From: Allium sativum
Taxonomy: Eukaryota > Streptophyta > Magnoliopsida > Asparagales > Amaryllidaceae
DNA length: 64,000 nucleotides
Reading direction: 5' to 3'
Assembly: GCA_030737875.1 (NCBI GenBank)
Contig: CM060910.1
Location: forward strand, 249,830,427 to 249,894,426
In this document: one piece after another, positions 10,417 through 22,400 of the stretch
Layout of the letters: each line of letters opens with the position of its first letter
Position numbering within the stretch: the stretch's first letter is position 1
Position numbers and translations under genes: made by a program
Notes under the pieces: generated by a model
Told to the model about the DNA's origin: nothing
The model's database searches: none
The model's input: only the letters and a program-made list of their open reading frames with translations

Positions 10417-10431
10417 GTGAGAATTTCTCAC
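10417..10431 (+). promoter_or_regulatory. GTGAGAA-T-TTCTCAC inverted repeat, splice-donor-like
   Basis: A perfect 7+1+7 inverted repeat beginning GTGAG at the leader/AT-rich boundary. The same place holds GTGAG-type motifs in A, S, M, C and D. Right-LTR copy at 18471-18485. A role as 5' splice site or RNA hairpin is inferred. Confidence 0.5.
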
Positions 10432-11509
10432 CTTTCAAATTTATTTTCTAGTTATATATATATACTAGGATGCAGACGGTGTTTAGTAGCACCCGACACA
10501 ATCGTCCACAGACCATGGACTTGTTTGTTTGGCTGTTTGGTTATTGATTGTGATATTGGTTTGAATGTGGTTTGTGGTGTGAAAGATCGAATCGATAAAT
10601 TGGTTAGGATTAGACGTGCGCCGTTATAAGGCGAAGGAGTAAGGCTAGGTTAGACTCTTACTCCAAATTTTGTGGTTTGCATAATAAAATTGATATGATT
10701 GATGTGTGAATGGCGTGGGCCTTCACTAGACCGGGGATTAGGCTAGGCCTTGTCCCGTTTCTAGTATCGTGCCGTTATGCCGCCGAAATTTTCTAAAATA
10801 TGTTAGAAAAATAAAAATATCATTTTTATTGAATAAATGAATTGAATAGAAATTCATATGTTGGAATAAAATGTTTTATCGTTAAAAATATAATTTTTAA
10901 CGTGAATGTGAATAAATAAATATTCATTTACAAACCAGACGGTTTGTTTATGTACACCTATTTGAATGACATTGATTGGGACGATAAATTTTACACATCG
11001 CCCAACTGCACAAATAAAATATGCGTTTGATTGTTTGAAACCCCACACGGGTGTTGGGATGAAATTTGAAGTTCACTCATCCTGATTGATTAAATGTGTC
11101 GATCGATTGATTGACAGGCTGTTATAAGCGTTGAATATCTACATTTGATGCTTATACAGTGTAGTGCACTTTGGTTGATGGTTGATTGTTTTTCAATGTA
11201 ATTATATACATGTGTTGTATGAAAATCCATATAATTAACTTTATATGGTAATTGATTGGGCCTCATTCCAATTTGAAAAATAAAGAATATATATAAAATA
11301 AAAGTTCATGTGTTGACAGTACTCATTCATTGAGATTGGTCATGTGTTGAACGAAATATTTTGATAATAACAACTATTTTGAAAAAGAAATACTTGAAAT
11401 AGAATATTTGAAAATAGAAATTTATGAAGCCGTGTTGATTAGATTGACGCCATTTTGACGTGAACGATATTTATATCGATTTTATTCATCTTAAAAATGA
11501 ATATTGAAA

Positions 11510-12190
11510 AGCGATTTCGAAATGAATTGAATTGAAAACGATTTCGAAATAAATTGAATTGAAAACGATTTCGAAATGAAATGAATTGAAAACGAATTCG
11601 AATTGAATTGAAAACGATTTCGAAATGAAATGAATTGAAAACGAATTCGAATTGAATTGAAAACGATTTCGAAATAAATTGAATTGAAAACGATTTCGAA
11701 ATGAAATGAATTTAAAACGAATTCAAATTGAATTGAAAACGATTTCGAAATGAAATGAATTGAAAACGAATTCAAATTGAATTGAAAACGATTTCGAAAT
11801 GAAATGAATTGAAAACGAATTCGAATTGAATTGAAAACGATTTCGAAATGAATTGAATTGAAAACGATTTCGAAATGAATTGAATTGAAAACGATTTCGA
11901 AATGAATTGAATTGAAAACGATTTCGAAATGAAATGAATTGAAAACGAATTCAAATTGAATTGAAAACGATTTCGAAATGAAATGAATTGAAAACGAATT
12001 CGAATTGAATTGAAAACGAATTCGAATTGAATTGAAAACGATTTCGAAATGAATTGAATTGAAAACGATTTCGAAATGAGATGAATTGAAAACGAATTCG
12101 AATTGAATTGAAAACGATTTCGAAATGAATTGAATTGAAAACGATTTCGAAATGAATTGAATTGAAAACGAATTGAAATGAATTCAAATT
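11510..12190 (+). repeat. TTTCGAAA/GAATTC short tandem array
   Basis: Alternating 27-bp units (AAAACGATTTCGAAATGA then ATTGAATTG) and 22-bp units (AAAACGAATTCGAATTGA then ATTG), over 25 in total. Each unit contains a palindrome, TTTCGAAA or GAATTC. The right-LTR copy is at about 19562-20240 with the same unit order. Reverse-strand frames through it (Phe/Ser/Ile/Asn-rich) are artefacts. Confidence 0.92.
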
Positions 12191-15100
12191 GAATTGAAAT
12201 TTGAATTGAATAGAAATGAATTTTGAAACGAATTTATAAAGAAGAATTCAATTTTGATTTGAATTGAAAAGGAAGTTGAAATTGCTTTTGAAACGAATTT
12301 AAAACTATTTATATAATTCGTTTTAAATAGAAATCGACGAAGTATATATTATATATATAATATAATGGCCTGAATAGAACGCGCCGCGCCGCGGCAGTTC
12401 GTGAATTTCGACCATTTATTTCAAACGGACATTGCGGGAGATCCGACCGTCGGATTCTCCTAAAACCGGAACCGTTGGGTTCGTATCGAAAAGAGCTTTC
12501 TAATGAATGTTAGAAATTTGAAATCTAACGGTTGGATTTGGAGATACGTCCAAATCAAATTCGAAAAAGGTCGCTGTAAGTGCAGTTCGATGGCCGTTAA
12601 TGGAAATCGACTGTACGGGCCTTGATAAAATTATTAAAAATAGTAATAATTTGTGTAAAATCATAAGAAATGATTTGTGAAAGTTTGGGATGAAAAACTC
12701 CATATTTGAAAAGATAAAAATAGATTTTTATCGAAATGAACTAGTTTTGAACTAGAATTATAATTCTATTTATTTTTAAATAAATAAATTGAATTTGAAA
12801 TGGTTTTGAAAATAACCAAAATTTCCAATGATTGCATTGGAGTGGATTTGAATCGAAATTGTCTTCGGAATATTTCGATGTTGGAATTCGTGATATTACA
12901 TGTGTTGTTATGGAAATTTGAAAGATATATATTTGTATCGTTATTTCCAATACGACCTTTGTTAGTCGTAGAATTCAATATTGAATATAAGCCGATATAT
13001 TTTCTATTCAGAGCCTTGTATTGAATATCGAATGTGATTTGGGTTTGTCGTGAATGGTGTCTTCACTAACACTGTTCTTGAACCCAGTTGAGAAAAGATT
13101 AAATCTTTTTATTTAGATTTAATGAAGGGTACCAATTAAATAATATTTAATTGGAATTGAATTGATATTGATTTTAGGGTTTATCGTGAACAGTGTTTTA
13201 AATAACACTTGTTCTTTAACCCGATAATTGATGAATGTGATTTTGGGTTTATCGTGAACCGTGTTTTAAATGACACTGATTCTTTAACCCAGTTAACGAT
13301 TAAAACTAAGTGGAGTTTTAATGAATCTTTAATTAGATTGAAATGATCGAAGATGGGGTATCACCAGTTTTGCTCCAGGCGATAGTTAAATCTTTAATTA
13401 GATTTGAACGTGAAATGGTAATTGAATTTACCGATAACACCGTGGTGTTAGATATGAAGTATAACCAGTTTTACTTCATGGGATGAATAGGTTGGGATTG
13501 GGAAATTAAAACAAATGATTACTTCGGTAAGATTCGTTAATCCCGACTAATTCGAATTGATATTCAAAGATAGATTAAAGAATAAATTCAGGAATTTATC
13601 TTGGATAAAATTAATGGGAACCTTTCCCTATGAATGTGAAATTTAGAAACTAACTGTCGGTTAGCTAAGCAGAATGGTTTTCTGGATATTGATCTGATGT
13701 TGGTTTCGGCCTTCGGGGTTAATATTTGGGGAATTATTCTCTTGATTAATTTACGGTTAGTGACTAATGAATTGGAATGAGGCGTATGTTGTGTTTGTGT
13801 AACACTTTTATAATATATACGCGAGTTATTCGGAAAGACCGGGTTTATCCCATTTTGAATAACTGATACGACGATAAGTCGAAGATGAAGACGATGGTCG
13901 AAGACCGGAGGTCTTCACGTCGTTTGGGTGATAACTGATGATCTTGATTGGGCTGTACACCCAAGAAGATGGAAACAGTTAGTGATCGTCCAGACGTACT
14001 TGGAGATCGATGGATATGCGGGGTACTAGGTGCCTCCGGTTTCGTTCAGACCCAGAACGGACTTGTAAATGGACTGTGTGTCTGACATCGGATTTCATTC
14101 TGTGTGACTGATATCGGTTGCATAGAATGGTTTGCCTGTGTGGCATGCTAAGATGCAAATGATCAAGGCTTCTGTTGAAAAGCAAAGTCTTGTGGTGATG
14201 ATCAAAGCACGGCCTTTGTGGCGTAGCTTTGTGTAACGTTTACCTCGCGTGTTTCACACCAGGTATGAACCAAAAACGGGAGACGGACCTCAGGGAGGGC
14301 ATGCGTTTCTTTCTAGTTAGAAGTGGCGTCAGTGGTTTTACACGCCCTGACGAGTTTGACTTATGTGGTTGTTGCTGTTGCGAGGCGCCTCGGATTGATC
14401 GGTCGTTCTCGAACCGATGGAGCCATTCGTTGGCTCGTTTACGCCCCAAAGGGCGGGGAAACGCAGTGTTCAGGCATTTTAATCCACATCGGTGGACCGG
14501 CCCTGACGATCCAAAGGCTTGACATAGTACTTGCCTGAGGCTCGGACTAGACAGTCTCGAATCGGTTGAGGACTATCTTTTGCCTCGGTTCATAGACGGA
14601 AATCCAATTTCCAAATACGTGACATTTGCGGTTTTAATTGTAATCCTATATATGGCGACATAGTGGGATGGGGCGCTTATGCCACCTATGATTGATACTT
14701 ATGATTTGAAGTTGTTTTATACACTATGCACTTATAATAGTATCAAATGATTTGTTTTAAACGTATCAAGCATTCTTTAGCTGTTATAAGGGAAAACCCT
14801 ATCCCCCGGCTTGCGTTGCATTGTGTGATAGGACCTGGGTCTTATAACAGCTTCATTTTTCTTTATTTAGCATTGCGCTATTTGTTTTATGCACTGGTAT
14901 TCTTGGGAGGAAACCCGTTCCGTGTTATACGGCGTGGTCCCTTGATTTACCTAATGATTTAAAATAAAGATTAACTGTTTTAGTTCTCACACCAGTCACA
15001 TGACTGACCTGGAGTTTATTGTTTTAACCTAAACTCTGGGTACCCCTATTTTGACACGGGCAGCTAGTAGTTTTAGTTTTGCAGATTTATATTCACAGGA

Positions 15101-15401
15101 TCCTGGTTTACAGCTGGAACGATATCCGGAAAGCTTTGTATCCGTATATCTCTTCTAGTTGTGTATTGTATTATTTTCCGCTGCGATGTATTTAAATGTA
15201 ATTTAAATCTCTGATATTTCTGTGTAATATTCTTTTATACTCTGTATATTCTTGTAATCTGGTGCATTGTTGTAATATACAGTGAAACGTTCTTTTGTAT
15301 GCGTTCTGTTGTGTCCTGTTCTCGAACGATAGGGCGTTTCGAACGGCCTGGATCGGTTTAGCGACTGGTTCGGACCGAGCGAAATCCCTTGCCGTCACAG
15401 T

Positions 15402-15413
15402 TGGTATCAGAGC
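15402..15413 (+). promoter_or_regulatory. Primer-binding site of element G
   Basis: TGGTATCAGAGC starts two bases after the LTR end. This is the well-known plant retrotransposon site complementary to the 3' end of initiator Met-tRNA, used to prime minus-strand DNA. Confidence 0.93.
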
Positions 15414-15473
15414 TTTGGTTTACAAAGCTAGAGAACAAGACACATTAGAAACATACGAAAGAATTCATCAGAT

Positions 15474-15540
15474 ATTGGATTAGTAATATCCAATTAGAAT
15501 GACTCGTTAGAGATGGGATCAGTAGTATCCTAGAACGAGT
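15474..15540 (+). other. Tandem hairpins downstream of the PBS (element G)
   Basis: Hairpin 1 (15474-15494) is ATTGGAT, loop TAGTAAT, ATCCAAT: a perfect 7-bp stem. Hairpin 2 (15502-15540) has outer stem ACTCGTT/AACGAGT and inner stem GGAT/ATCC around loop CAGTAGT. Related hairpins in A and C show compensatory changes. Likely an RNA structure; packaging or dimerisation is inferred. Confidence 0.7.
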
Positions 15541-16417
15541 GTGAAGAGTATATTTTTAAAGTGAAAACAAATTTTGTTTTGAAAATTTAAATCGATTATT
15601 CGTAGTTGATTATCTATTTATATTGATGTGGACAATCCAGTATATATAGATTTTGCGTATACGTCTGATCCGCGTGTATTCGAAATTTTAATATACTGGA
15701 TAGATATAGAATTACACTCTAGTCGCCCGGAGACGATTCTGATGATAGTCTAGACATCATCAGAATTGGTATTCGAGTTTCGAAGGTGTGATTTTCTATA
15801 TGTTTCCATTAGACTGGTGTGAGAACCAAAATTAGATAGGGCCTATTGTTGTGAATTGGCATCAAAAACCTGATTTTTGTATATGTATCAAAATTATGAA
15901 TTTGAAACTCTAATTCACTAATTGATTGATGTTTGTGTTGTATGTTTATTTGTTTGATAATTTTTAGCCATTAAGCCTAATTAAATCAAATATTGGATTA
16001 TATTGGAAATTGGTCGCAATTGCTTGCATATGCATATATATATTGAACAGGTCATAGCAAGGAGGCTAGAGCCGAAGAATAAAATTTGTTTGCCCGACAA
16101 ATAGGTACATGTTTACTACATAATTTACTGTTTTGTTTGGGTGATGATGATTTTGTGAGCCTATTGGCTAGCCGCTTGGCTTTTTCTTTTTCTTTTTGAG
16201 ATCTGAAGGACCGGGGAAGCTATTTGAAATTCCCCGATGCTCCCGGTGCAGGGGAGGTTATGGCGAAATTTTTCAAAAATTTAGGGTGTTAGCCAAATTT
16301 TTGAAATTTTGAAAATTCTCAGAAACTAAAGAGTTAAAGAATGGAAGCCTGATCGATCGTAGAGTTGATTAATCAAACCACTTTCGACTTTGTTCCTTTT
16401 CGGGGACGAAAAGTTTT

Positions 16418-16430
16418 AAGTGGGGGAGAT
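16418..16430 (+). promoter_or_regulatory. Polypurine tract of element G
   Basis: AAGTGGGGGAGAT lies directly before the right LTR start TGTAACAACCC. The same tract is before C's right LTR, and a variant is before A's. Confidence 0.92.
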
Positions 16431-19400
16431 TGTAACAACCCGTAAAATGCGAGCCAGTTTGAAATTTTTATTTTGGCAATTTTAGCGAATTTTGATTATT
16501 TAAAATAGATTATTTTAAATAATATCGACGTGAAATCTATTTTGAATATAATTCGAACGTATATATTATACGCGTCGTCGTTAGAATATAAATATTTATA
16601 TATAATTATAAAAGGAATTGAAAATGGCGCGGTAGTTCGAAAATTCGATTTCTAATTTCAAATGAATATACAGAATTCAATATAAGTCAGAATTGAACGA
16701 AACAAGAAATATTTGAATCTGTATAACTATATCTTTGTAACGAAGTTAGCAAACTGAGATTTCATCTTAGGAATGATAAGATACGTCCAGTTTAAAATTA
16801 GAAATAGTCGCTGTGGAATTTATATATATTTTTATATATATAAGGCCCTTAAAAATAGCAATTTTGCAAACGACCTCGGATTTCGACGAAACCAGTTTTG
16901 TTGGGTCCGCAGTGTTAAATTATTGCTAGATTTCAAATTTCATAATTTTTCGAATCAATATGTGAGCGTGACAAAGGAAAATGCGTTTGACCAGTTTCAG
17001 TTGATTTTAATCGACTGGAAATTGGCCATTTTTCAAACGGTCTCAGAATTCGACGAAACTAGTTTTGTTAGGACCGTATCGTCAATACGAAGCTAGAAAA
17101 TATTTTTCGAGAATTTTTCGAGTCCGTATGTGACCCCGGTAATTTGAAATGTACGTTTAAAATTCAATATAGTGATTTAAATGAAAATTCAAAAGGAAAC
17201 TGATTGTAACAATCGAATCAGCTTGCGAAACATATTCCATTGTGTTCGGAATGGGGGTATTTAGCTAGGGGCGACAGTCGTTGGGTCTCGTTAGGTGTTC
17301 GAATTAAAAGTCAACATTTAGGGTTGAAAATAAATAAATATAAAAAAAAATAAACTCCTCCCTTAACCAGGCCCCCCCCTTTTACTTTTCAATCAGAAAA
17401 CCGATTCAATAAAAAAAAAAAAGAATAAGGGAAGAAGGCGGAAGAGCTCGCGCCTGGCGATCGTCGGAGGTGACCGCAACCCCCCCTTTTTGCGCGCCTT
17501 CCCCTCCGGCCTCTCCTCCAGTCCCGAAACCCCCCATCTCCAATCGCGTGACCCCAGTCGCGAATCCAAGCCCCCCCCCTCGACGAAGCCGATGGCCCCC
17601 CCCCTCTTCGCATACGGTAAGCATTCCTATTTTTACTTTTATTTTATTTTTATTTTAGAGTTTAAAATTAAATAGGATTTAAAAAAAAAAAAACTGAAAA
17701 CTGATTTTAGATAAAAACTGAAAATTGATTTTAGGTTAAAACTGAAAATTGATTTTAGGTTAAAACTGAAAATTGATTTTAGTTTAAAACTGTAAATTGA
17801 TTTTAGTTTAAAACTGTAAATTTTAAAATGTTTAAAACTGTAAATTTTAAAGAGTATTAAAACTGATTTTGTCATAACTTAGAAACTGATTTTGTCATAA
17901 CTTAGAAACTGATTTTAACATAATTTAAAAACTGATTTTTAACATAATTTAAAAACTGATTTGAATAAGAATTTAAAACTGATTTTAGATTTTTTTTAAG
18001 AAGTTATAAAACTGATTTTAATTAGAATTCAGAACTGATTTTGTTTTAGAAATCAAAACTGAATTTTAAAAGGAAATCAAAGCTGAATTTTAAAAGGAAA
18101 TCAAAAACTGAATTTTTTTATAGAAAGGTATAAAAACAGATTTTTTATAGAAAAGTAAAAATAGAATTTTTATATATTGAACTTCGATAGAAAAATAGAA
18201 TTTTTATATATTGAACTTCGATAGAAAAATAGAATTTTTATATATTGAACTTCGATAGAAAAATATGATTTTTATATATTGAACTTCGATAGAAAAATAT
18301 GATTTTTATATATTGAACTTCGATAGAAAATTCGATTTTTTTTATATATTGAATAGCGAAGTAAAAATGTGATTTTTACGTATGTAGTGAAAGCAGCAAC
18401 GAAGGTGACAAAAAGGCGAAACGACGAAGACTTCTGCAAATGAAGTGCCGGGGAGCTAGGATAGCTATATGTGAGAATTTCTCACCTTTCAAATTTATTT
18501 TCTAGTTATATATATACTAGGATGCAGACGGTGTTTAGTAGCACCCGACACAATCGTCCACAGACCATGGACTTGTTTGTTTGGCTGTTTGGTTATTGAT
18601 TGTGATATTGGTTTGAATGTGGTTTGTGGTGTGAAAGATCGAATCGATAAATTGGTTAGGATTAGACGTGCGCCGTTATAAGGCGAAGGAGTAAGGCTAG
18701 GTTAGACTCTTACTCCAAATTTTGTGGTTTGCATAATAAAATTGATATGATTGATGTGTGAATGGCGTGGGCCTTCACTAGACCGGGGATTAGGCTAGGC
18801 CTTGTCCCGTTTCTAGTATCGTGCCGTTATGCCGCCGAAATTTTCTAAAATATGTTAGAAAAATAAAAATATCATTTTTATTGAATAAATGAATTGAATA
18901 GAAATTCATATGTTGGAATAAAATGTTTTATCGTTAAAAATATAATTTTTAACGTGAATGTGAATAAATAAATATTCATTTACAAACCAGACGGTTTGTT
19001 TATGTACACCTATTTGAATGACATTGATTGGGACGATAAATTTTACACATCGCCCAACTGCACAAATAAAATATGCGTTTGATTGTTTGAAACCCCACAC
19101 GGGTGTTGGGATGAAATTTGAAGTTCACTCATCCTGATTGATTAAATGTGTCGATCGATTGATTGACAGGCTGTTATAAGCGTTGAATATCTACATTTGA
19201 TGCTTATACAGTGTAGTGCACTTTGGTTGATGGTTGATTGTTTTTCAATGTAATTATATACATGTGTTGTATGAAAATCCATATAATTAACTTTATATGG
19301 TAATTGATTGGGCCTCATTCCAATTTGAAAAATAAAGAATATATATAAAATAAAAGTTCATGTGTTGACAGTACTCATTCATTGAGATTGGTCATGTGTT

Positions 19401-22400
19401 GAACGAAATATTTTGATAATAACAACTATTTTGAAAAAGAAATACTTGAAATAGAATATTTGAAAATAGAAATTTATGAAGCCGTGTTGATTAGATTGAC
19501 GCCATTTTGACGTGAACGATATTTATATCGATTTTATTCATCTTAAAAATGAATATTGAAAAGCGATTTCGAAATGAATTGAATTGAAAACGATTTCGAA
19601 ATAAATTGAATTGAAAACGATTTCGAAATGAAATGAATTGAAAACGAATTCGAATTGAATTGAAAACGATTTCGAAATGAAATGAATTGAAAACGAATTC
19701 GAATTGAATTGAAAACGATTTCGAAATAAATTGAATTGAAAACGATTTTGAAATGAAATGAATTGAAAACAAATTCAAATTGAATTGAAAACGATTTCGA
19801 AATGAAATGAATTGAAAACGAATTCAAATTGAATTGAAAACGATTTCGAAATGAAATGAATTGAAAACGAATTCGAATTGAATTGAAAACGATTTCGAAA
19901 TGAATTGAATTGAAAACGATTTCGAAATGAATTGAATTGAAAACGATTTCGAAATGAATTGAATTGAAAACGATTTCGAAATGAAATGAATTGAAAACGA
20001 ATTCAAATTGAATTGAAAACGATTTCGAAATGAAATGAATTGAAAACGAATTCGAATTGAATTGAAAACGAATTCGAATTGAATTGAAAACGATTTCGAA
20101 ATGAATTGAATTGAAAACGATTTCGAAATGAGATGAATTGAAAACGAATTCGAATTGAATTGAAAACGATTTCGAAATGAATTGAATTGAAAACGATTTC
20201 GAAATGAATTGAATTGAAAACGAATTGAAATGAATTCAAATTGAATTGAAATTTGAATTGAATAGAAATGAATTTTGAAACGAATTTATAAAGAAGAATT
20301 CAATTTTGATTTGAATTGAAAAGGAAGTTGAAATTGCTTTTGAAACGAATTTAAAACTATTTATATAATTCGTTTTAAATAGAAATCGACGAAGTATATA
20401 TTATATATATAATATAATGGCCTGAATAGAACGCGCCGCGCCGCGGCAGTTCGTGAATTTCGACCATTTATTTCAAACGGACATTGCGGGAGATCCGACC
20501 GTCGGATTCTCCTAAAACCGGAACCGTTGGGTTCGTATCGAAAAGAGCTTTCTAATGAATGTTAGAAATTTGAAATCTAACGGTTGGATTTGGAGATACG
20601 TCCAAATCAAATTCGAAAAAGGTCGCTGTAAGTGCAGTTCGATGGCCGTTAATGGAAATCGACTGTACGGGCCTTGATAAAATTATTAAAAATAGTAATA
20701 ATTTGTGTAAAATCATAAGAAATGATTTGTGAAAGTTTGGGATGAAAAACTCCATATTTGAAAAGATAAAAATAGATTTTTATCGAAATGAACTAGTTTT
20801 GAACTAGAATTATAATTCTATTTATTTTTAAATAAATAAATTGAATTTGAAATGGTTTTGAAAATAACCAAAATTTCCAATGATTGCATTGGAGTGGATT
20901 TGAATCGAAATTGTCTTCGGAATATTTCGATGTTGGAATTCGTGATATTACAGGTGTTGTTATGGAAATTTGAAAGATATATATTTGTATCGTTATTTCC
21001 AATACGACCTTTGTTAGTCGTAGAATTCAATATTGAATATAAGCCGATATATTTTCTATTCAGAGCCTTGTATTGAATATCGAATGTGATTTGGGTTTGT
21101 CGTGAATGGTGTCTTCACTAACACTGTTCTTGAACCCAGTTGAGAAAAGATTAAATCTTTTTATTTAGATTTAATGAAGGGTACCAATTAAATAATATTT
21201 AATTGGAATTGAATTGATATTGATTTTAGGGTTTATCGTGAACAGTGTTTTAAATAACACTTGTTCTTTAACCCGATAATTGATGAATGTGATTTTGGGT
21301 TTATCGTGAACCGTGTTTTAAATGACACTGATTCTTTAACCCAGTTAACGATTAAAACTAAGTGGAGTTTTAATGAATCTTTAATTAGATTGAAATGATC
21401 GAAGATGGGGTATCACCAGTTTTGCTCCAGGCGATAGTTAAATCTTTAATTAGATTTGAACGTGAAATGGTAATTGAATTTACCGATAACACCGTGGTGT
21501 TAGATATGAAGTATAACCAGTTTTACTTCATGGGATGAATAGGTTGGGATTGGGAAATTAAAACAAATGATTACTTCGGTAAGGTTCGTTAATCCCGACT
21601 AATTCGAATTGATATTCAAAGATAGATTAAAGAATAAATTCAGGAATTTATCTTGGATAAAATTAATGGGAACCTTTCCCTATGAATGTGAAATTTAGAA
21701 ACTAACTGTCGGTTAGCTAAGCAGAATGGTTTTCTGGATATTGATCTGATGTTGGTTTCGGCCTTCGGGGTTAATATTTGGGGAATTATTCTCTTGATTA
21801 ATTTACGGTTAGTGACTAATGAATTGGAATGAGGCGTATGTTGTGTTTGTGTAACACTTTTATAATATATACGCGAGTTATTCGGAAAGACCGGGTTTAT
21901 CCCATTTTGAATAACTGATACGACGATAAGTCGAAGATGAAGACGATGGTCGAAGACCGGAGGTCTTCACGTCGTTTGGGTGATAACTGATGATCTTGAT
22001 TGGGCTGTACACCCAAGAAGATGGAAACAGTTAGTGATCGTCCAGACGTACTTGGAGATCGATGGATATGCGGGGTACTAGGTGCCTCCGGTTTCGTTCA
22101 GACCCAGAACGGACTTGTAAATGGACTGTGTGTCTGACATCGGATTTCATTCTGTGTGACTGATATCGGTTGCATAGAATGGTTTGCCTGTGTGGCATGC
22201 TAAGATGCAAATGATCAAGGCTTCTGTTGAAAAGCAAAGTCTTGTGGTGATGATCAAAGCACGGCCTTTGTGGCGTAGCTTTGTGTAACGTTTACCTCGC
22301 GTGTTTCACACCAGGTATGAACCAAAAACGGGAGACGGACCTCAGGGAGGGCATGCGTTTCTTTCTAGTTAGAAGTGGCGTCAGTGGTTTTACACGCCCT

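Larger units (their letters stand above)
8367..15399 (+). repeat. Element G left LTR
   Basis: Order of parts: a TGTAACAACCC head with GGCGCGGTAGTTCG near 8564; two copies of a module marked by CGACGAAAC (8820 and 8987, period 167); a conserved GTTCGGAATGGGGGTATT region near 9180; a TATA-like box near 9275; a GC-rich leader (about 9380-9565); a GATTTTA-rich array (9640-10330); a GTGAG...CTCAC inverted repeat at 10417-10431; a TTTCGAAA/GAATTC array (11510-12190); a second head-like module near 12390-12560; and the conserved 3' block (about 13800-15399). All open frames in it are low-complexity or unsupported. Confidence 0.93.
15400..16430 (+). other. Element G internal region (non-coding)
   Basis: 1031 bp between the two LTRs. 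It starts one base before the PBS, carries two hairpins at 15474-15540, an AT-rich middle, and then a pyrimidine-rich region ending in the PPT. No frame resembles gag, protease, RT or integrase. The end (TTCCTTTTCGGGGACGAAAA then PPT) is shared with A and C. Confidence 0.93.

Noticed and set aside
11491..12187. Minus-strand open frames rich in Phe, Ser, Ile and Asn
   Set aside because: They run through the TTTCGAAA/GAATTC array, which lacks stops by composition in several frames; the peptide periodicity is only the DNA repeat.
14229..14522. 97-codon frame in G (also at 22281-22574)
   Set aside because: It lies in the conserved noncoding block and is not kept as a frame in A, M or S. Overlapping frames are open on both strands.
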